Positions 24,197 to 33,641 of a stretch of 64,000 bases of DNA are shown here, in pieces. The DNA lies in contig NZ_JAFKON010000013.1 in the NCBI RefSeq assembly GCF_022803015.1, positions 28,552 through 92,551 of the forward strand, given 5' to 3'. The DNA is from Arthrobacter humicola. GTDB taxonomy: Bacteria; Actinomycetota; Actinomycetes; Actinomycetales; Micrococcaceae. The translations under genes and the position numbers were made by a program. The notes beneath the pieces were generated by a model. The model saw nothing but the letters and a program-made list of their open reading frames with translations. It was not told the DNA's origin and ran no database searches. The stretch's first letter is position 1. Every line of letters begins with the position of its first letter.

Positions 24197-26308
24197 CTAT
24201 GCGCGGGCAGCCGCAGGTTCCGGCTCGGTAGCGGGCTCCACGGACTGCGCCTGCACGGCGGTGATGGCCACCGTGTTCACGATGTCCTCCACGGTGCACC
24301 CGCGCGAGAGGTCGTTAACCGGCTTGCGGAGGCCCTGCAGGACCGGCCCGACGGCGACCGCACCCGAGGACTGCTGCACTGCCTTGTAGGTGTTGTTGCC
24401 GGTGTTCAGGTCCGGGAAGATGAACACGGTCGCCTGCCCTGCCACGGACGAGCCCGGCATCTTGGACGCGGCGATGGCGGCGTCGACGGCGGCGTCGTAC
24501 TGGATGGGGCCTTCAACGGCGAGATCCGGCCGGCGGTCCTTCACGACTTCGGTGGCCTGCCGGACTTTGTCCACTGCTTCCCCGGTCCCGGATCCGCCGG
24601 TGGAGTAAGACAGCATGGCCACCCGCGGCTCCACGCCGAACTGGGCTGCGGTCTCGGCTGAGGCCAGCGCGATATCCGCCAGCTGCTCCGCGTTCGGGTC
24701 AGGGTTGACCGCGCAGTCGCCGTAGACCAGCACCCGGTCCGGCATCAGCATCAGGAACACCGAGGAGACGATTTTTACGCCGTCCCGGGTCTTGACGAAC
24801 TCCAGCGCGGGCCGGATGGTGTGAGCCGTGGTGTGCGCGGCGCCGGACACCATGCCGTCCACCACGCCGAGCTGCACCATCATGGTGCCGAAGTAGCTGC
24901 CGTCGAGCATGACTTCCAGCGCCCGGGCCTGGTCCACGCCCTTGTGCGCCCGCAGCTCCGCGTACTTCTGGGCAAACTGCTGGCGCAGCTCCGACGTCGC
25001 GGGGTCCACGATGCTCATGCCGGAGAGGTCGATGCCCTGGGTGGACGCCAGCTCCCGGACCGCCGACTCATTGCCCAGGATCGTGAGGTCGCAGACGTCC
25101 CGCCGGTGCAGAATTTCGGCGGCCCGCAGGATCCGCACGTCGGTCCCCTCGGGCAGGACAATGTGCCGGCGCTGCAGCCGGGCCCGCTCAATGAGGTCGT
25201 GCAGGAACCGCAGCGGCGTCATCCGCTCCAGCCGCGGCAGGTGCAGCCGCTCCACCAGCTCGGCCTCGTCCACGCGCTTAGCCCACAGCCCCACGGCCGA
25301 GGCCACCTTGCGGCGGTGCCCCGACCAGATCTCGCTGCGGACCTCGGACACCCGTTTGGCGGTGGTGTAGGTATCGTCCGGGGCCGCGAACACGGGGAAT
25401 GGTGCCTGCGCCAGCAGCGAGTAGATGTTGGGGTCCGGGGCCAGGCCGCCGGTGAGGATGAGCGCGGACGGCACCGGAAACTCGGGCGAGAACGACGACG
25501 CGAGGCACGCGACCATCACGTCCGCACGGTCACCGGGGACGATCACGAGGGCGCCGTCGTCGAGCACGTGCAGGAAGTTGGCCACGTTCATCGCCGCCAC
25601 CTTAATGGAATGGACGTCGCGTTCCATGTCCTGCCGGCCGGCCACTTGGCGGATCCCGAGGGCCGAGGCCACCTCCCCGGTGGTCGGCCGTGCGATGTCC
25701 TCCAGCTCGGGGAAGACGTAGACGGGGCGGCCGGACGCGCCGGGCTTCACGGCGGCGACGATCCCGTCCACGTCCTCCGGGTCGGCGCGGTTCACCATGA
25801 TGGCCAGGAGGCTGCAGTGTTCCGCCGCCAGTTCCTTGCGGGCAACCTCGACGGCGTCGGCAGCCTCCGCGACGGTCCGCCCCTTCGCGCCCACCACGGC
25901 GACGATCGAGGCGGCCAGGTTGTTCGCGAGGCGAGCGTTGAGGTCGAATTCGACGGCGGCATCCTGGCCGGTGAGGTCCGTCCCCTCCACAATCACCACG
26001 TCGCAATGGCGGGACATTTCGGCGAAGATCTCCACGCAGCGGGCGTCGATCTCGGCCCTGTTTCCCTCGGCCAGCAGCCCGCGGACCTCGGCAAACGTCA
26101 GGCCGCCGCGGCAGCGCTGGTCGTCAAGATCGAACCGGGCCTTCATCAGCGCCACCATCGGGTCCGCCGCGGCGTCGTTGCCGTGAACCACAGGCTTGAA
26201 GAAGCCGATCCGGTCCGCGTGCCGGTGGAGGGTGTCCGCCAGCCCCAGCGCTATGAGGGACTTGCCGGAGCCCGGGGTGGTCGCGCTGACGTAAATTCCT
26301 TTGGCCAT
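24197..26308 (-). CDS. pta: Phosphate acetyltransferase
   Basis: 703 residues from the ATG at 26308 (MAKGIYVSATTPGSGKS), the long two-part form. The N-terminal ~370 residues are a P-loop BioD-like domain (TTPGSGKS) plus a DRTGG-like region; the C-terminal ~330 are the PTA_PTB catalytic domain (VLPEGTDVRILRAAE, VSGAAHTTAHTIRPAL, LSYSTGGSG, EGPIQYDAAVD, FIFPDLNTGNNTYK). Interconverts acetyl-CoA and acetyl phosphate; with ackA it forms the acetate pathway. Confidence 0.95.
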   Translation of the reverse strand: MAKGIYVSATTPGSGKSLIALGLADTLHRHADRIGFFKPVVHGNDAAADPMVALMKARFDLDDQRCRGGLTFAEVRGLLAEGNRAEIDARCVEIFAEMSRHCDVVIVEGTDLTGQDAAVEFDLNARLANNLAASIVAVVGAKGRTVAEAADAVEVARKELAAEHCSLLAIMVNRADPEDVDGIVAAVKPGASGRPVYVFPELEDIARPTTGEVASALGIRQVAGRQDMERDVHSIKVAAMNVANFLHVLDDGALVIVPGDRADVMVACLASSFSPEFPVPSALILTGGLAPDPNIYSLLAQAPFPVFAAPDDTYTTAKRVSEVRSEIWSGHRRKVASAVGLWAKRVDEAELVERLHLPRLERMTPLRFLHDLIERARLQRRHIVLPEGTDVRILRAAEILHRRDVCDLTILGNESAVRELASTQGIDLSGMSIVDPATSELRQQFAQKYAELRAHKGVDQARALEVMLDGSYFGTMMVQLGVVDGMVSGAAHTTAHTIRPALEFVKTRDGVKIVSSVFLMLMPDRVLVYGDCAVNPDPNAEQLADIALASAETAAQFGVEPRVAMLSYSTGGSGTGEAVDKVRQATEVVKDRRPDLAVEGPIQYDAAVDAAIAASKMPGSSVAGQATVFIFPDLNTGNNTYKAVQQSSGAVAVGPVLQGLRKPVNDLSRGCTVEDIVNTVAITAVQAQSVEPATEPEPAAARA

Positions 26309-26357
26309 GTGTCCCAGCATACTTACACCCCTTGACAGCGGGCACCCACATGGGATT

Positions 26358-26381
26358 ACCTAATGAACATTCGGTAAATAA
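26358..26381. promoter_or_regulatory. PaaR-type operator upstream of paaI-paaK-paaR
   Basis: TAATGAACATTCGGTAAAT (26361-26379), whose complement ATTTACCGAATGTTCATTA matches the ATTTACCGACCGTTCGTT site before paaJ. It lies 21 bases before the paaI start, where a repressor would block the promoter. Confidence 0.7.
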
Positions 26382-26399
26382 AGCTGGAGGCAACGACGC

Positions 26400-26930
26400 A
26401 TGGCTGAACTGACGGTTTCCGGGGGCACCCACCCCATCCTGAAAGACGACTACGCCTCGGAATGGATGGGCATCGAAGTCCTGGCGCTGGACGACGGGCA
26501 TGCCACGATCCGCATGACGCTCCGGCAGGAAATGCTCAACGGCTTCGGCATGGCCCACGGCGGAATGATCTTCGCCTTCGGCGACACCGCCTTCGCCCTC
26601 GCCTGCAACCCGGCCAACCCGCTCCCGGGCGAGGACTCCAGCATCACGGTTGCTGCCGGCGTCGACATCAACTTCCTGAAGCCCGCCTTCCGCGGACAGG
26701 TGCTGACCGCCGTCGCGAACCGCCGCGCCAGCACCGGACGCAGCGGGCTGTACGACATCCAGATCTACGCCGCCGACTCTGGCGCGGGCATCCCGGCGGC
26801 GGCACCGGCCGGCGCGGCCCCCGCAGCAACCCTTCCGGGCCAGCTCCCCACCGATACCGCTACCGACGCCCCTACGTGGGAACTCATCGCCGAGTTCCGC
26901 GGCCGCAGCCGCACCATCTCCAAGAAATAG
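26400..26930 (+). CDS. paaI: Hydroxyphenylacetyl-CoA thioesterase PaaI
   Basis: 176 residues, hotdog fold. The catalytic loop NGFGMAHGGMIFAFGDTAFALACN with Asp in the central helix is typical of PaaI. An Ala/Pro/Thr insertion at ~125-155 is not usual for the family. PaaI frees CoA from dead-end ring-hydroxylated or oxepin intermediates of phenylacetate breakdown. GCTGGAGG lies about ten bases before the start. First gene of paaI-paaK-paaR (16- and 31-base gaps). Confidence 0.9.
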   Translation: MAELTVSGGTHPILKDDYASEWMGIEVLALDDGHATIRMTLRQEMLNGFGMAHGGMIFAFGDTAFALACNPANPLPGEDSSITVAAGVDINFLKPAFRGQVLTAVANRRASTGRSGLYDIQIYAADSGAGIPAAAPAGAAPAATLPGQLPTDTATDAPTWELIAEFRGRSRTISKK

Positions 26931-26946
26931 AAACAGGGAACCACTG

Positions 26947-28275
26947 ATGACCCAAGAAACTGCCGCCGCCACTACCGACGCTGTCCTGGACCGCGAGGAG
27001 ACCATCTCCCGTGACGAGCTCGAGGCGCTCCAGCTCAGCCGCCTGCAGCACACCGTGGCCTACGCCTATGACCGCGTCCCCCTGTACAAGCGCAAGTTCG
27101 ACGAGGCCGGCGTCCACCCGGCGGACCTGCGTGAACTCTCCGACCTCGGCAAGTTCCCCTTCACCACCAAGGAGGACCTCCGCCTCGAGTACCCCTTCGG
27201 CATGTTCGCCGTGCCGCAGCACGAGGTCGCCCGGATCCACGCCAGCTCCGGCACGACGGGCCGCGCCACCGTGGTGGGCTACACGAAGAAGGACCTCGCC
27301 GACTGGGCCAAGCTTGTGGCCCGCTCGCTGCGCGCCTCCGGCGTCCGGCCCGGCATGAAGGTGCACAACGCTTACGGCTACGGCCTGTTCACCGGCGGCA
27401 TGGGCGCCCACGCCGGCGCCGAGGCCCTCGGCTGCACCGTCATCCCGATCTCCGGCGGCCAGACCGAGCGCCAGATCACCCTCATCCAGGACTTCAAGCC
27501 CGACGCCATCCTGGCCACCCCCACGTACCTGCTGACCATTGCCGACGCCATGATCAAGCAGGGCATCGACCCGGCCTCCACGTCGCTGAAGTACGCGGTC
27601 CTGGGCGCCGAGCCGTGGACCGAGGAGATGCGGCACGAGCTCGAGACGACCATGAACCTCAAGGCCTGCGACATCTACGGCCTCTCCGAGGTCATGGGCC
27701 CGGGCGTCGCCGGCGAAGCCGTGGAAACGCAGGACGGCAGCCACATCTGGGAGGACCACTTCCGGCCCGAGATCATCGACGCCTTCGACCCCACCGTGGT
27801 GCTGGGCGACGGCGAACCCGGTGAGCTGGTGTTCACCTCGCTCACGAAGGAAGCCCTGCCGATCATCCGGTACCGCACCAAGGACCTCACGCGGCTCCTG
27901 CCGGGCACCGCACGGCCGGCACACCGCCGCATGGGCCGCATCACCGGCCGCAGCGACGACATGATCATCCTGCGCGGGGTGAACCTGTTCCCGTCCCAAA
28001 TCGAGGAGATCGCCCTGCGCATCCCCGAGCTCAGCCCGCACTTCCAGCTGGAACTGACCCGGCCCGAGGGCCATCGGATGGACCAGATGACCGTCAAGAT
28101 CGAGCGCCGCGACGCCGTCAGCGTCGAGGGCGCGGCGGCGGCTGCCAAGGCCCTGCAGCAGCAGATCAAGATCCACGTCGGTTCCTCCTGCACCGTCGAC
28201 GTCGTCGACCCCGGCTCGCTGGAGCGGTCCAACGGCAAGCTGCGCCGGATCTACGACATGCGCCCCAAGGGCTGA
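26947..28275 (+). CDS. paaK: Phenylacetate-CoA ligase
   Basis: 442 residues, normal length. Activates phenylacetate to phenylacetyl-CoA with ATP, the first step of the pathway. The P-loop SSGTTGRATVVGYTKKD is at about 98-114, then YGYGLFTGGMGAHAG, the adenylate-forming GAEPWTEEMR, DIYGLSEVMGPGVAGE and RITGRSDDMIILRGVNLFPSQIE. Between paaI and paaR under a PaaR-type operator. Confidence 0.95.
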   Translation: MTQETAAATTDAVLDREETISRDELEALQLSRLQHTVAYAYDRVPLYKRKFDEAGVHPADLRELSDLGKFPFTTKEDLRLEYPFGMFAVPQHEVARIHASSGTTGRATVVGYTKKDLADWAKLVARSLRASGVRPGMKVHNAYGYGLFTGGMGAHAGAEALGCTVIPISGGQTERQITLIQDFKPDAILATPTYLLTIADAMIKQGIDPASTSLKYAVLGAEPWTEEMRHELETTMNLKACDIYGLSEVMGPGVAGEAVETQDGSHIWEDHFRPEIIDAFDPTVVLGDGEPGELVFTSLTKEALPIIRYRTKDLTRLLPGTARPAHRRMGRITGRSDDMIILRGVNLFPSQIEEIALRIPELSPHFQLELTRPEGHRMDQMTVKIERRDAVSVEGAAAAAKALQQQIKIHVGSSCTVDVVDPGSLERSNGKLRRIYDMRPKG

Positions 28276-28306
28276 GTGAGCACCAGATCGTGAGAAACTA
28301 GCCACT

Positions 28307-28912
28307 ATGCCCAGCACAGCAACCACCACCAAGCGCGGCCGCCCCGGCTATGACCAGCAGTCGGTGCTGGTCATCGCCGTCGACGTCTTCAACCGCCACG
28401 GCTACGATGCCACCTCGATGGGTATCCTTGCTGAGAACCTGGGCATCTCCAAGTCCGCGATCTACCACCACGTCCCGTCCAAGGGTGACCTGCTGAAGCT
28501 AGCCCTGGACCACGCCCTGGGCGGGCTCGAGGCGATCCTGGACCAGCCCGGGGCAACCTCCGGTTCGGCCGATGCCCGGCTGGAGTTCGTGGTCCGCCAG
28601 ACCATCTCGGTGCTGGTGGAGCGGCTGCCCTTCGTGACACTGCTGCTGCGCCTGCGCGGGAACACGGAGATCGAGCGGGATGCGTTGGAACGGCGCCGCA
28701 CCTTCGACCACAAGGTCGCCGCACTGATTTCCGAGGCACGGGATGAGGGCTCGCTCCGCCAGGACATTGACCCCCGGACCGTCACCCGGCTGCTGTTCGG
28801 CACCATCAACTCGATCGTCGAGTGGTACAAGCCGGGCGGCTCGCTGTCCCCGGAGAAGCTGGCCGACGACGTCATCACCATGGCGTTCCACGGCCTACAC
28901 GTCCCCCGCTGA
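28307..28912 (+). CDS. paaR: TetR-family repressor, probable PaaR
   Basis: 201 residues. The helix-turn-helix is near residues 20-60 (DVFNRHGYDATSMGILAENLGISKSAIYHHVPSKGDLL), and the C-terminal domain is alpha-helical and ligand-binding. In related actinobacteria the paa repressor is TetR-type and is released by phenylacetyl-CoA. The position after paaK, and near-identical palindromes before this operon, paaZ, paaJ and the left-edge gene, make it the likely regulator of all of them. Confidence 0.82.
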   Translation: MPSTATTTKRGRPGYDQQSVLVIAVDVFNRHGYDATSMGILAENLGISKSAIYHHVPSKGDLLKLALDHALGGLEAILDQPGATSGSADARLEFVVRQTISVLVERLPFVTLLLRLRGNTEIERDALERRRTFDHKVAALISEARDEGSLRQDIDPRTVTRLLFGTINSIVEWYKPGGSLSPEKLADDVITMAFHGLHVPR

Positions 28913-28981
28913 CCGCCTGCCGGCCGGCGGGTGGCCGGGTAAGTCGTTGACGGCAGGATAACGGACGCCCACCCTGTAGTC

Positions 28982-29851
28982 ATGGCCACGAAGATATCTG
29001 ACGTCCTCTTCAGCACGTTCCCCGATTTGCGTTACCAGCCCACCGCGAAGAGGGTCCGTGCCATGGTGGGCGGGCGTGCCGTCGTCGACACTCTGGGTGC
29101 GCTCTTGCTGTGGGAGCCCAAACGCATCACCCCTATCTACGCAGTTTCCGAAGGCGACCTCCGGGCCGAACTGGCGCCGCCGGGGCAGCAGGCGGGCGAT
29201 GTCCCGGAACACGGCTTCAGAGTGAGCCGGGAGGGGCCGCGGGCACTGGATCCGCGCACGGGGTTCGGCAGGCACACGGCGGCCGGTGAGGAGCTCGACG
29301 TCGTCACTCCCCATGCGAGGTTGCCCCGAGCTGCCTTCCGGCCGGCGGACCCCGACCTCGCCGGCTACGTGGTGCTGGATTTCAACGCCTTCGACTGGCT
29401 CGAGGACGACGAGGAGATCATCGGCCACCCACGTGATCCGTTCCACCGTGTGGACATCCGGGCGTCCTCGCTCACCGTTGAGGTAGGGCTCGACGGCGTC
29501 ACTCTCGCCGCGACGAACGGCGCGCAGCTGCTCTACGAAACCATGCTGCCGGTGCGCTACTACATTCCGCCGTCGGATGTGCGGCTGGATCTGATGGAAG
29601 AGAGCCCCAAACGGACCATCTGCCCGTATAAGGGCCAGGCGAGCTACTGGAGCTACCCTGCTTCCGGGCAGGGCAGGAACGTCGCGTGGAGCTATGACCG
29701 GCGGCTCCTCGACGCCGCCCAGATCCACGGACTTGTCAGTTTCTTCAATGAGAGAGTGGACATCACGGTGGACGGCGTCCGGCAGGAGCGCCCGGTCACG
29801 CCGTGGTCACGCCCGGACGGAGCGGGGGCACCCGGGGCACCTGGGGTATGA
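28982..29851 (+). CDS. DUF427 domain protein
   Basis: 289 residues with two DUF427-like halves (about 30-130 and 160-270). The second shows the family pattern: VEVGLDGVTLAATNGAQLLYETMLPVRYYIP, then RTICPYKGQASYWS and VAWSY. DUF427 proteins are small beta-rich cytoplasmic proteins of unknown function. Sixty-nine bases after paaR on the same strand. Nothing here fixes a role. Confidence 0.8.
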   Translation: MATKISDVLFSTFPDLRYQPTAKRVRAMVGGRAVVDTLGALLLWEPKRITPIYAVSEGDLRAELAPPGQQAGDVPEHGFRVSREGPRALDPRTGFGRHTAAGEELDVVTPHARLPRAAFRPADPDLAGYVVLDFNAFDWLEDDEEIIGHPRDPFHRVDIRASSLTVEVGLDGVTLAATNGAQLLYETMLPVRYYIPPSDVRLDLMEESPKRTICPYKGQASYWSYPASGQGRNVAWSYDRRLLDAAQIHGLVSFFNERVDITVDGVRQERPVTPWSRPDGAGAPGAPGV

Positions 29852-29997
29852 ACCGCAGCGCTTTGGTTCTCTTTCACCCGCATTGGGTGACGACCGCCCC
29901 CCACTGGAAGGGTTAGCTTGGAGAACATCTGAAGGACCACCTCTATCGCTTGTGAGACCTCGCTAAAGGCTCCCGCCGTCTGGCGGAAGGAGGAGGG

Positions 29998-30123
29998 ATG
30001 ATGTTCTGCTCGTTGATCATCGGTGACCCGCGGTGTTGCCGGACCGGCACGCCGCCCCGAGTTGGAAAAAGGACATTCGGGGTCACCCGAATCGTCACAG
30101 CCGCGCCGGGTTGCCGGGAATGA
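29998..30123 (+). CDS. 41-codon Cys-rich upstream ORF coupled to the CLC gene
   Basis: Directly after a strong ribosome binding site (GGAAGGAGGAGGG, ending at 29997) ATG-ATG opens a 41-codon frame beginning MMFCSLIIGDPRCCRTG and ending APGCRE, with four Cys. Its stop overlaps the CLC start as ATGA (30120-30123), and the CLC gene has no good site of its own. A short hairpin (CCGCC-GTCT-GGCGG, about 29973-29986) precedes the site. Probably a translated leader; whether the peptide matters is unknown. Confidence 0.55.
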   Translation: MMFCSLIIGDPRCCRTGTPPRVGKRTFGVTRIVTAAPGCRE

Positions 30124-32189
30124 GCGAGCCTGCCGCATCGCCGCCCAGTTTCGATCCGGCCGTCGTCATTCGTTCCAGGGCGTACATCTCTGCGCTCGTG
30201 CTGGCTGCGGTCTTGGGCGTTCCCATCTCGGTCATTGCGTACGGCTTTCTCGCTTTGGTCGCGGTGGTCCAGCAGTACGTCTTCGTCGGCCTGCCGGAAC
30301 AAGTCCTCGGGGGTCCCGTTCCTGCCTGGTGGCCGGTTCCCTGGTTGGTGCTGTGTGGGCTGTTGACGGCGTCGACCATACGGTATCTGCCGGGAACCGC
30401 GGGCCACTCACCGGCTTTCGGATTCAAGACGGGCGGCGGTCCGCCCAGCGGCCGGGAGCTCGTGGGCATTATTCTCGCGGCACTGACCACGCTCAGCCTG
30501 GGTGCGGTGCTCGGGCCGGAGGGTCCGCTGATCGCGATCGGTGGCGGCCTCGGGGCGTTGGCGGTGCACCTGGCGAAGAAGGACGCTCCGCCGATGGCCC
30601 TGACGATCATGGCGTCGGCCGGCAGCTTCGCAGCGATCAGTACCCTGCTCGGATCCCCCGTGCTCGGTGCATTCCTGATCATGGAGGCCGCCGGGATCGG
30701 GGGAATGACGCTGAGCCTGATGGCGCTGCCCGGACTGCTCGCTTCCGGCGTCGGGGCGCTGGTGTTCGTCGGCCTGGACGGCTGGACCGGGCTGGGCAGC
30801 TTCTCGCTGGCGCTGCCCGTCGTGCCGCCTGCGGTGCCGCCGACCCTGGCGACGCTGGGCTGGGCGGTGATCATGGGCGTCGTCGGCGCGCTGTTGGGAT
30901 GGTTGATCCGCTGGGTCGGGCTCTCGCTTCGTCCGGTCGTGCACCTGAACCGGATGTTGGTGACCTCTGGGCTCGGCCTGCTGATCGGTCTTGCCGCGAT
31001 GGCCTACCAGTTGATCTCTGGGAACAGCTTCACGCAGGTCTTGTTCTCGGGGCAGGACGCCCTTCCGGATCTGGTCGAACATGCCACGGACTACTCGCTT
31101 TCGGCGCTCCTCCTGCTGATCTCTTGTAAGGCCTTTGCCTACGGGCTCTCGCTGAGCGCATTTCGTGGTGGGCCCGTGTTCCCTTCGATGTTCATCGGTG
31201 CGGCGCTCGGTATTGTCGCGAGCGGGTTGCCCGGAATGAATCTCGCGGCAGGACTCGGCATGGGCATGGGAGCCATGTGCGCAGCCATGCTGCGGCTGCC
31301 GTTGACGTCGACCCTGCTGGCCACGCTGCTGCTGGGAGTGGACGGTGTGGCGGTAACACCGCAGGTGGTGGTGGCTGTGGCGGTGGCCTTCGTGATCTCC
31401 AATGTGCTCCCGGTCCCGGGCCCGAAAGGGCCCGTGGCGCCTGACGCTGGCGGGAAGGTCCACCATCGGGCTGCCTCGAAGTCCGGCCATGCAAGTGAGA
31501 TGTCGAGCGCGGGAGGTTCGACCGGACGGGACCGGTGGATCGCGTGGTTGTTCATCATTGGCTCGAGTCTGTTCGCCTTGGGGGCGGTTCCGTCATACGC
31601 CGAGGCCGTGGGATTGCGCTTGTGCGCGATCACCTTCTTCGTCGGTTCGCTGTTCTTCACCAGTGCGTCGTTCCTGCAGTACCGCGAAGCCGTTGACGCC
31701 CTCCCGTTCCTGGGGACCAAGCGCCGCCACTCGTTTTGGGTCTGGGCGCCACGGAATCTCGGCTGGCTCGCCTGCGCGGTTCAACTTGCCGGCACGCTGT
31801 GGTTCAACTGGAGTACGGGAAACGCATTGCGGGTCAATCTCAGTGTGGCGCTGACCGAGCAGCGGGTGTGGCGACCCGATGCGCTGGGTTCAGTCGCCTT
31901 CCTCGTCGCCAGCGGTGTGGCGTTGCGGGATGCCGGTCGCGCCATTGCCGGCAGGCCCAGGCCCCGGGTGTGGAAGATCGGCGTGATCAACCTGGCCGGC
32001 TCTGTTGCGTTCGGCGTCTCGGCTCTGGCGGCCTTTGTCATACCGTCGAGCGGCGCTGTCTGGAACGCCGACCTGGCCACTCTCGGCACCCTCGTAGGAG
32101 CCCTGTGCTTCCTCACCGGCGCGATTCTGATGCTGAGTCCAGAATCCGCCGCCGTCTCGGTTCCCGCGGACCGGGGAGCTCGTCCGTAA
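30120..32189 (+). CDS. CLC-type chloride transporter fused to a YrhK-like membrane domain
   Basis: 689 residues from ATG at 30120. Residues ~20-420 are a CLC channel/antiporter core of many helices with the gating-glutamate motif GPEGPLIAIGG and a late AFRGGPVFPSMFIGAALG motif. After a polar linker (~425-465) come five or six further helices (WIAWLFIIGSSLFALGAVPSYAEA, FFVGSLFFTSASFLQYREA) resembling YrhK-type domains. CLC antiporters act as electrical shunts in proton-consuming acid resistance, which fits gadB 31 bases downstream. Translation is probably coupled to the leader ORF. Confidence 0.85.
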   Translation: MSEPAASPPSFDPAVVIRSRAYISALVLAAVLGVPISVIAYGFLALVAVVQQYVFVGLPEQVLGGPVPAWWPVPWLVLCGLLTASTIRYLPGTAGHSPAFGFKTGGGPPSGRELVGIILAALTTLSLGAVLGPEGPLIAIGGGLGALAVHLAKKDAPPMALTIMASAGSFAAISTLLGSPVLGAFLIMEAAGIGGMTLSLMALPGLLASGVGALVFVGLDGWTGLGSFSLALPVVPPAVPPTLATLGWAVIMGVVGALLGWLIRWVGLSLRPVVHLNRMLVTSGLGLLIGLAAMAYQLISGNSFTQVLFSGQDALPDLVEHATDYSLSALLLLISCKAFAYGLSLSAFRGGPVFPSMFIGAALGIVASGLPGMNLAAGLGMGMGAMCAAMLRLPLTSTLLATLLLGVDGVAVTPQVVVAVAVAFVISNVLPVPGPKGPVAPDAGGKVHHRAASKSGHASEMSSAGGSTGRDRWIAWLFIIGSSLFALGAVPSYAEAVGLRLCAITFFVGSLFFTSASFLQYREAVDALPFLGTKRRHSFWVWAPRNLGWLACAVQLAGTLWFNWSTGNALRVNLSVALTEQRVWRPDALGSVAFLVASGVALRDAGRAIAGRPRPRVWKIGVINLAGSVAFGVSALAAFVIPSSGAVWNADLATLGTLVGALCFLTGAILMLSPESAAVSVPADRGARP

Positions 32190-32220
32190 CCCCCTTTCAA
32201 CAGTCTCTTGAGGAGAAGTG

Positions 32221-33600
32221 ATGTCAATAAATTCCCAGCCGGCGGACGCCGACGTGGCACTGTTCGGCAACCGATTTGTCACCCAGGAGGTTCCGAGCCG
32301 GGAGTTCCCGGAGACCGGCATTCCTGCTGAGGACGCTTTGCGGCTGGTGTCGGAGGACCTGGCGCTGGAGGGTGATCCGGCCCGGAACCTGGCGACCTTC
32401 GTAACGACATGGATGGAGCCGCAGGCCCAGCAGATCATCGCAGCGAACCTGCACCGCAATTTCATCGACCACGCCGAATATCCCCGCACGGCCGAAATCG
32501 AGCAGCGCTGCATTCGGATGCTCGCAGACCTTTTCCACGCGCCCGGCGAGACGACGGGCGCCCGGACCCAGGGATCGTCCGAGGCGATCATGCTCGGCGG
32601 CCTGTCCCTGAAGTGGAACTGGCGCAAACGCCGCGAGGCCGCCGGCGCATCGACGTCGAGCCCTAACCTGGTGTTCGGCGGCGACGTGCATGTTGTGTGG
32701 GAGAAGTTCTGCCGCTACTTCGACGTCGAGCCGCGGATCGTGCCCCTGCAGCCGGGGAAGTACACGATCGGCCCGGAGGACGTGGAGGCCCATATCGATG
32801 AGAACACCATCGGCGTCGCAGCCGTGCTGGGCACGACGTTCACCGGGCACAAAGACGACATCGCCGGCATCAACGACCTGCTGGTCCGGGTCAAGGGTGA
32901 GCGGGGCCTTGATGTGCCGCTGCACGTGGACGGGGCCAGTGGGGGGTTTGTCTGGCCCTTCCTGTACCCGGACTCCAAGTGGGACTTCCGGCTCGAGCAG
33001 GTCCGCTCGATCAATGTCTCCGGACACAAGTTCGGACTGGTCTATCCCGGCATCGGCTGGCTGATCTTCCGGGAGAAGGCCGACCTGGCCAAGGACCTTG
33101 TTTTTGAGGAGAACTACCTCGGCAAGACCGACTCGACGTTCACCCTGAACTTCTCCACCGGCTCGTCGATGGTTCTCGCCCAGTACTACAACTTCGTGCG
33201 CTACGGCCGCGCCGGCTACACCTACATCATGCAGAACATGCAGTCCAACGCCCGCGCCCTCGCCGAGAAGTTGGAGGCCATGGGCCGGTTCGAGATCATC
33301 GGCCCCGACGAGGAGCAACTTCCCCTGGTTGCGTTCCGGCTCGCCGCCGACCCCGGGTACGACGAGTTCGACATTGCCTGGCAGCTCTCGGCCGAACGCG
33401 GCTGGATGGTGCCGGCCTACACCCTGCCGCCGAACGCCCAGAACGTGACGATCATGCGTGCGCTGGTCAAGGAAACGATGAGCCGCGAGCACGTCGACAC
33501 GCTCGCCCGGGATATCGAGGAGGCGTGCTCAACGCTGGCGAAGAAGGGCGGCGCGCACGAATCCGAACGAAAGAAGATCGTCACCGGACCCGGGCATTGA
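32221..33600 (+). CDS. gadB: Glutamate decarboxylase
   Basis: 459 residues from ATG at 32221 (GAGGAG site). PLP enzyme converting glutamate to GABA and CO2 while consuming a proton. Signatures: NLHRNFIDHAEYPRTAEIE, TQGSSEAIMLGGL, HVDGASGGFVWPF and the PLP lysine in INVSGHKFGLVYPG. Normal length. In one transcription unit with the CLC transporter; the glutamate/GABA antiporter GadC is not in the window. Confidence 0.95.
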   Translation: MSINSQPADADVALFGNRFVTQEVPSREFPETGIPAEDALRLVSEDLALEGDPARNLATFVTTWMEPQAQQIIAANLHRNFIDHAEYPRTAEIEQRCIRMLADLFHAPGETTGARTQGSSEAIMLGGLSLKWNWRKRREAAGASTSSPNLVFGGDVHVVWEKFCRYFDVEPRIVPLQPGKYTIGPEDVEAHIDENTIGVAAVLGTTFTGHKDDIAGINDLLVRVKGERGLDVPLHVDGASGGFVWPFLYPDSKWDFRLEQVRSINVSGHKFGLVYPGIGWLIFREKADLAKDLVFEENYLGKTDSTFTLNFSTGSSMVLAQYYNFVRYGRAGYTYIMQNMQSNARALAEKLEAMGRFEIIGPDEEQLPLVAFRLAADPGYDEFDIAWQLSAERGWMVPAYTLPPNAQNVTIMRALVKETMSREHVDTLARDIEEACSTLAKKGGAHESERKKIVTGPGH

Positions 33601-33641
33601 CTGGGTGGCGCCAACAATGAGCGCGGCGCAGGAACGGTCGG

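Noticed and set aside
29852..29997. Fluoride (crcB) riboswitch before the CLC gene
   Set aside because: CLC genes sometimes have one, but I could not find its conserved core or pseudoknot here; only a short hairpin at the ribosome binding site is visible.
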